Assembly: GCA_900549235.1 (NCBI GenBank)
Contig: URNT01000003.1
Coordinates: forward strand, 62,001 to 126,000
Source of the DNA: an uncultured Clostridium sp.
Lineage (GTDB): Bacteria; Bacillota; Clostridia; Lachnospirales; Lachnospiraceae
Direction of reading: 5' to 3'
Length of the DNA stretch: 64,000 nt
The first letter of the stretch is position 1, and every line of letters starts with the position of its first letter. A program made the translations under genes and the position numbers. This document shows positions 61,301 through 64,000 of this stretch, one piece after another. The notes under the pieces are model-generated. The model ran no database searches. It saw only the letters and a program-made list of their open reading frames with translations, and was not told the DNA's origin.

Positions 61301-61734
61301 AAGGGACCCTTGTGGCGGAAAAAGCGGCGGGAAATGTCGTTGGTGGCGGTGTCTACGTCAAAGACCACTCCCACGCACTGGGCGTCTCCCGTATCGGTGC
61401 GGGTCAGCTCCAGCACAATGGCAGAGGAAAAATTCTGGTTGCGGAGATAGGAAAATTCGTTGTTATCCCCGATGGTAACCATTCCTCTCAGGTACTCGAT
61501 CAGGCTGCGGTCAGAATCGTCAGCCGCGGCCTTATTGAAAAAGCCTCTGCCGTCGGTATTGGCATACAGCACAATCTGCAGGGCATCAATGACTGTGGAT
61601 TTCCCGCTTCCGGAATGGCCGGTAAAAAAATTGATCTCCTGATCCAGGGTCAGGGTCTTTCTGCTGATATAGTGCCAGTTGTTCAGGCAGATCCTGGTAA
61701 AGGCAAGAAAGGGGGTCTTTCCTACTGGTTCCAT
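58366..61734 (-). CDS. jetC: Wadjet/MukB-like SMC ATPase (JetC)
   Basis: 1122 aa. An SMC-type ATPase: Walker A GHSGSGKST (residues 39-47), long coiled coils, a central hinge-like region (about 480-600), signature SGGEGQNPLYVALLA and Walker B IRLVVLDEAFSKMD near the C-terminus. Size and partners match JetC of the Wadjet system or MksB. Its start lies inside the jetB end (13-bp overlap). In Wadjet this motor extrudes plasmid DNA so that JetD can cut it. Confidence 0.9.
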   Translation of the reverse strand: MEPVGKTPFLAFTRICLNNWHYISRKTLTLDQEINFFTGHSGSGKSTVIDALQIVLYANTDGRGFFNKAAADDSDRSLIEYLRGMVTIGDNNEFSYLRNQNFSSAIVLELTRTDTGDAQCVGVVFDVDTATNDISRRFFRHKGPLWENEYRTGTRAMSISEIEAQLAACYSKEDYLSTSHNERFRRFLYDSCLGGLDSVKFPLLFKRAIPFRMNIRLEDFVKEYICTEQDIHIEDMQESVMQYGRMRQKIEDTARELSMLSEIRKAYEEYREMEGHIEKYTWFTRKLDLMDLKEQLSSMADRIRLAGEDAALQKEAMASTDAQIQELTEKSDGLLRQIASTGYEELKSRLTALNELAERLGHSEARWQRTAQALKQWEEEEITSNQTLWDIEEFENGALSRELLDRLKKSLSSMHTEIERQRQETAASLRELERQEGQLSEELAQLKAGSKAYPRYLEQARSYIQRRLLEETGQAVEVYVLADLLDVPDEGWRNAVEGYLANHKLNLVVPPKYAGSALALYGELDKKTYCNVSVLDTEKLASLEVQAMKNSLAEEVTVRESYLKPYITLLLGKVIKCSSVSELRRCHIGVTKDCLLYHTLRLKYIDPEHYTKYAYIGKDSLRRRIRLLEKELAEASQKKLPLEFTLKDCRRLLDFEYLSGDTGEYLQWREDMDSRREKLAEKKQLTVRLKALMDQNINQLEEERAAIAAICDGKKRERDKLHEQLLARENERTRLQSASLQLQETIREREAAFTEEAAYRQELEGYLKSKDSFRYDRERSAYESKCQALSQKRDSLWDRLLALRSEYMRCYPGRNVPLSSRDNDAYDRLETLLGCDRLEEYRAQAARQARAAAEHFKDDFMYKIRSAIKDALVRKDELNRIISRLDFGKDKYQFVIGKNRGADGRYFDMFMDEALEINPSQLSPSVDNQMNLFTMEHESQYSDRINELISIFIPPEQATPEQQEEARKNMEKYADYRTYLSFDMEQLIQNEDEVIKIRLSRMLKKNSGGEGQNPLYVALLASFAQAYRISQSPGVRKHPTIRLVVLDEAFSKMDAEKVASCIELIRGLGFQAIISATNDKIQNYIENVDKTFVFANPSKRAISIQEFSRERLPELVRDLDEE

Positions 61735-62384
61735 GTCTGCATCTCTCCTTTCTCCTCCGGGCTGTCTCCCTCCTCAAAGGAGGCAAGAAGGCGGCGCACA
61801 TCATCTCCCAGCAGAACGATGTTGATGCAGGGGTAGATGATCATAGGGCTGTCGCTGTTCATATCCTCCAGAAGCTCCAGCGGCTCAATAAGCTGGTATT
61901 TTTTCAACAGTGTAATGGCCCGGCGGATGTCTGTGGGAGATGGCTGCCGCTTAAACAGCCGGTAGCTTCCCAGCTTTTCATGCAGCTCTCCCAAGGTAGT
62001 GTAGATGTTTGCGCTGGTGGAGCTTTGCTCCATTTGCTCGTCATAGATCAGTTTAAGCCCCAGGATATACAGGGTGGCAAGACGGGGAAGCTTATCTCCC
62101 ACCAGGTTCTCTCCCTGTATGTAAATAATTCCCAGTTGGCTGTTTTCCGCCAGGGAAATGCCTGCCACAGCAAAATAGTTTCGTATAAATTCCAGGTGTC
62201 GGCTGCAGGCGCGGTACTCCGGGGTATACTGCAGCCGGCCGGTGCGCTTATCATACCGGCGTTCCAGCACAAAGGTCTGGCGCAGGAGCAGGCGGATCAG
62301 CTCTGTAAGCTCTGCCTGCTGCTCCTGGGGCATGGTATCAAAATAGGGAATGGCGGCGGCTGCCTGGTCACGTTCCATCTCCAT
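61722..62384 (-). CDS. jetB: MukE-like DUF4194 protein (JetB)
   Basis: 220 aa. Winged-helix protein of the DUF4194/JetB type, including RDQAAAAIPYFDTMPQEQQAELTELIRLLLRQTFVLERRYD and LLEDMNSDSPMIIYPCINIVL. It bridges the kleisin and the SMC heads. The ATG at 62384 follows AAGGAGG, with a 17-bp overlap with jetA; a longer frame is not supported. Confidence 0.88.
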   Translation of the reverse strand: MEMERDQAAAAIPYFDTMPQEQQAELTELIRLLLRQTFVLERRYDKRTGRLQYTPEYRACSRHLEFIRNYFAVAGISLAENSQLGIIYIQGENLVGDKLPRLATLYILGLKLIYDEQMEQSSTSANIYTTLGELHEKLGSYRLFKRQPSPTDIRRAITLLKKYQLIEPLELLEDMNSDSPMIIYPCINIVLLGDDVRRLLASFEEGDSPEEKGEMQTWNQ

Positions 62385-63741
62385 GTGGGTTCCTCCTTGT
62401 AAATACAAAGCCCGGATAGCGGTAGCGGCCGCTCCTGATCTGCCCGGGCTCCGGGTCTTGGGTCTTATACAGGCTCCTGTGCCGTGTGGAATAGTCATAG
62501 GCCAGGATCAGCTTTTCAAAATCCTCGTCTGAGGCTACGGTATCCTCCCGTACCTCCATCCGGCCCTGGCGCATATGGCTGCTTATAAATTCCTCGATCT
62601 CCCGGCGGCTGTAGCGGTTTTTCACCTTGTTCAGGTTCAGGACCTGGGCCTCCGTTAATTCAGGAAGCTCCTCCTCGTCTGTCAGCTGCTCGGTAAAGGA
62701 CGCCTTGGTTTTGCGGCGCTTGTAAAGGGAATCCTCGGATAACAGGCTGACCTGGGACAGGTTCATCTGCCCCGCAATGGCACGAAGCTCCTCCTCGGTG
62801 CCTCCGGTGCGGGATAGATGGTTTAAAAGCTGGATCACCAGCCCCTTCATACTGTCCTCCTGGTTTAAGAGGTAGTTAAGCCTTGTAACCGTAGCCCGGA
62901 TATAGCGCGTGTGCTCCCGGTCCATATTGGCGATCCGGTGCTCAATATCATCAAAGCCCCGCTCCAGCTGCTCCAGTTTTTCCAGTACCGTTTCAGAATC
63001 CGCAGGGGGACTGCTTTTAGCGCAGAGCTGTTCCATCCACAGAGCATCCTCCCGCATGGAAAGGATCCAGGCCTTGATGTCTGTTTTATAAAGGTAAAAA
63101 TTGTCAGAGGTTTTAAGAATATGGTACTTTCGGTTCACAACCTCCTCCACATAGCCTTCCAGATGATCCTCTAAAAGCTGGCTGTAGCTTTGCTGCTCCA
63201 AAAGGCTCCCGAAAAACCGGTCCATATTGTGGAGAAGGTCCTGAAGGGATTTGTTCAGCTTTTTTGTGTTGATGAGGGCGGTATTTAACAGGCTGATGCC
63301 GGACCTGGGATCATGCTTTAAGGAAAAAAGGATGGCGTAAATATTCTGGATATAGACCTGAGTCTCGTCCTCCTCTTCCCTGGACAGCCTGGAAAATGCC
63401 TCGATCATCACCGCGGCGTAATCCGGGATTACAATATTCACAGTCATAGAGGCGTAATCATCTACCTTGCGGAGCCATCCGGCCTTTAAAAGCCAGTTCA
63501 GGGTCCGGGTAGCAGGAGGCTCCGACGCCTCGATCTCATCCTCCGTATCCTCACGCCAGATCACATACTGCTTCTGGGTGAAATATTCGTTTAACAGCTG
63601 GATGCAGACCTCACGGCTTAGAAAAAAATTGCTGTATTCGTATTCCTCATTGATCCGCAGCAGTGCCTCCATATAAGCGGACCGGTTCACGGAGCGGAAC
63701 AGGCTCCAGAAGCGGTCCGGGATCTCATTGATCAGCTTCAT
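62368..63741 (-). CDS. jetA: MukF-like kleisin, DUF5716 (JetA)
   Basis: 457 aa. It matches the Wadjet JetA (DUF5716) pattern: MKLINEIPDRFWSLFRSVNRSAYMEALLRINEEYEYSNFFLSRE, a helical middle, and a C-terminal winged helix (LNLNKVKNRYSRREIEEFISSHM). AAAGGAGG precedes the ATG, which overlaps the hemD stop (ATGA). Order jetA-jetB-jetC is that of Wadjet operons; no jetD follows. Confidence 0.88.
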   Translation of the reverse strand: MKLINEIPDRFWSLFRSVNRSAYMEALLRINEEYEYSNFFLSREVCIQLLNEYFTQKQYVIWREDTEDEIEASEPPATRTLNWLLKAGWLRKVDDYASMTVNIVIPDYAAVMIEAFSRLSREEEDETQVYIQNIYAILFSLKHDPRSGISLLNTALINTKKLNKSLQDLLHNMDRFFGSLLEQQSYSQLLEDHLEGYVEEVVNRKYHILKTSDNFYLYKTDIKAWILSMREDALWMEQLCAKSSPPADSETVLEKLEQLERGFDDIEHRIANMDREHTRYIRATVTRLNYLLNQEDSMKGLVIQLLNHLSRTGGTEEELRAIAGQMNLSQVSLLSEDSLYKRRKTKASFTEQLTDEEELPELTEAQVLNLNKVKNRYSRREIEEFISSHMRQGRMEVREDTVASDEDFEKLILAYDYSTRHRSLYKTQDPEPGQIRSGRYRYPGFVFTRRNPHGDGT

Positions 63742-64000
63742 AGGGAATCCTCCTTTGTAAAGCCACCATCCTCTGTCAAGGCCTTTATGATTCCTTCTAT
63801 GTCATAGGAGGAGGCGGTCCTGTCTGCCTTCCTGCCGTATGCACTTAAGGTCTGGGCTGTTTTCTCCCCGATGCAGACAAGGGCAGTACCGGGATCCGGC
63901 TCCCTGTTCTCAAAATAGGCCCGCACGCCTGAACTGCTGGCAAAGATCAGGCAGTCCAGAGGGGGATGAGGGAGAAATCCGCCGGAGCGGAGGCTGTAAA
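63738..64000 (-). CDS. hemD: Uroporphyrinogen-III synthase, C-terminal part
   Basis: Partial: the frame is open to the window edge, so the 5' part lies beyond 64000. The visible 87 residues contain DCLIFASSSGVRAYFE, LVCIGEKTAQTL and SSYDIEGIIKAL, the HemD domain pattern. HemD closes the tetrapyrrole ring needed for siroheme, the cofactor of the reductase at 56780. The stop overlaps the jetA start. Confidence 0.85.
   Translation of the reverse strand, partial: YSLRSGGFLPHPPLDCLIFASSSGVRAYFENREPDPGTALVCIGEKTAQTLSAYGRKADRTASSYDIEGIIKALTEDGGFTKEDSL

Overview
The window looks like chromosome of an anaerobic Firmicute, most likely a Lachnospiraceae-type Clostridium relative. This rests on the pairing of Prp protease with an N-terminally extended ribosomal protein L27, a glmS ribozyme, an F-type ATP synthase operon, LexA with a YneA-like partner, a MinCDE / MreCD / PBP2 / RodA cluster, a SepF / YggS cluster, strong AGGAGG-type ribosome binding sites, and about 50% G+C by eye. 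No rRNA, tRNA or CRISPR array was seen.

Layout. 1-5,034 (+): a secreted tandem-repeat protein, then rplU-prp-rpmA-obgE-yhbY-nadD-yqeK-rsfS. 5,050-6,250: lexA and a divergent LysM/YneA-like SOS gene sharing a promoter region with three LexA-type boxes. 6,500-12,840 (+): the complete ATP synthase operon atpBEFHAGDC. 12,840-14,960: a LysR regulator divergent from a DUF3793 gene and a flavodoxin. 15,029-16,081 (-): a Xer/XerS-like tyrosine recombinase. 16,129-22,626: a 6.5-kb integrated filamentous-phage-like element. 22,680-28,000: cutC, an HPr paralogue, a ttcA-like gene, an LCP-family enzyme and an NlpC/P60 enzyme. 28,030-30,170 (+): promoter, glmS ribozyme and glmS. From 30,180 to the end almost everything is on the minus strand: rluD-lspA-aroB, the sepF cluster, the shape and division cluster (dac, mgsA, rodA, minEDC, pbp2, mreDC, radC), miaA-mutL, rimM-khpA-rpsP-ffh-ylxM, an SseB-like gene, citrate synthase, a siroheme sulfite/nitrite reductase, and a Wadjet/MukBEF-like condensin (jetC-jetB-jetA) lying between the reductase and the 3' end of hemD.

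The most interesting region is the integrated element. It carries filamentous-phage (inovirus) morphogenesis genes: a signal-peptide major coat protein followed by a terminator, a Zot/pI-type ATPase, two exported tip-like proteins, a pVI-like protein and several tiny membrane proteins. Its replication protein, however, is of the eukaryotic-virus-like CRESS-DNA type (HUH endonuclease plus SF3 helicase). A perfect 11-bp stem-loop 105 nt before rep carries the circovirus/geminivirus-style nonanucleotide TAGTATTAC, and GTCGAAA iterons follow it. The element is bounded by 35-bp direct repeats (34/35 identical), the left one starting 48 bp from the recombinase start codon. Its right end carries an inverted copy of the att site, so the single-stranded genome could fold into a forked hairpin attP like that of CTXphi. 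The whole reads as a filamentous phage that uses host Xer recombination and replicates from a CRESS-type origin.

Other points: the condensin lacks an adjacent JetD nuclease, the HPr paralogue has Asn at position 46, PBP2 carries a very large insertion, and one stretch of phage DNA encodes a membrane anchor in one frame and a signal peptide in another.
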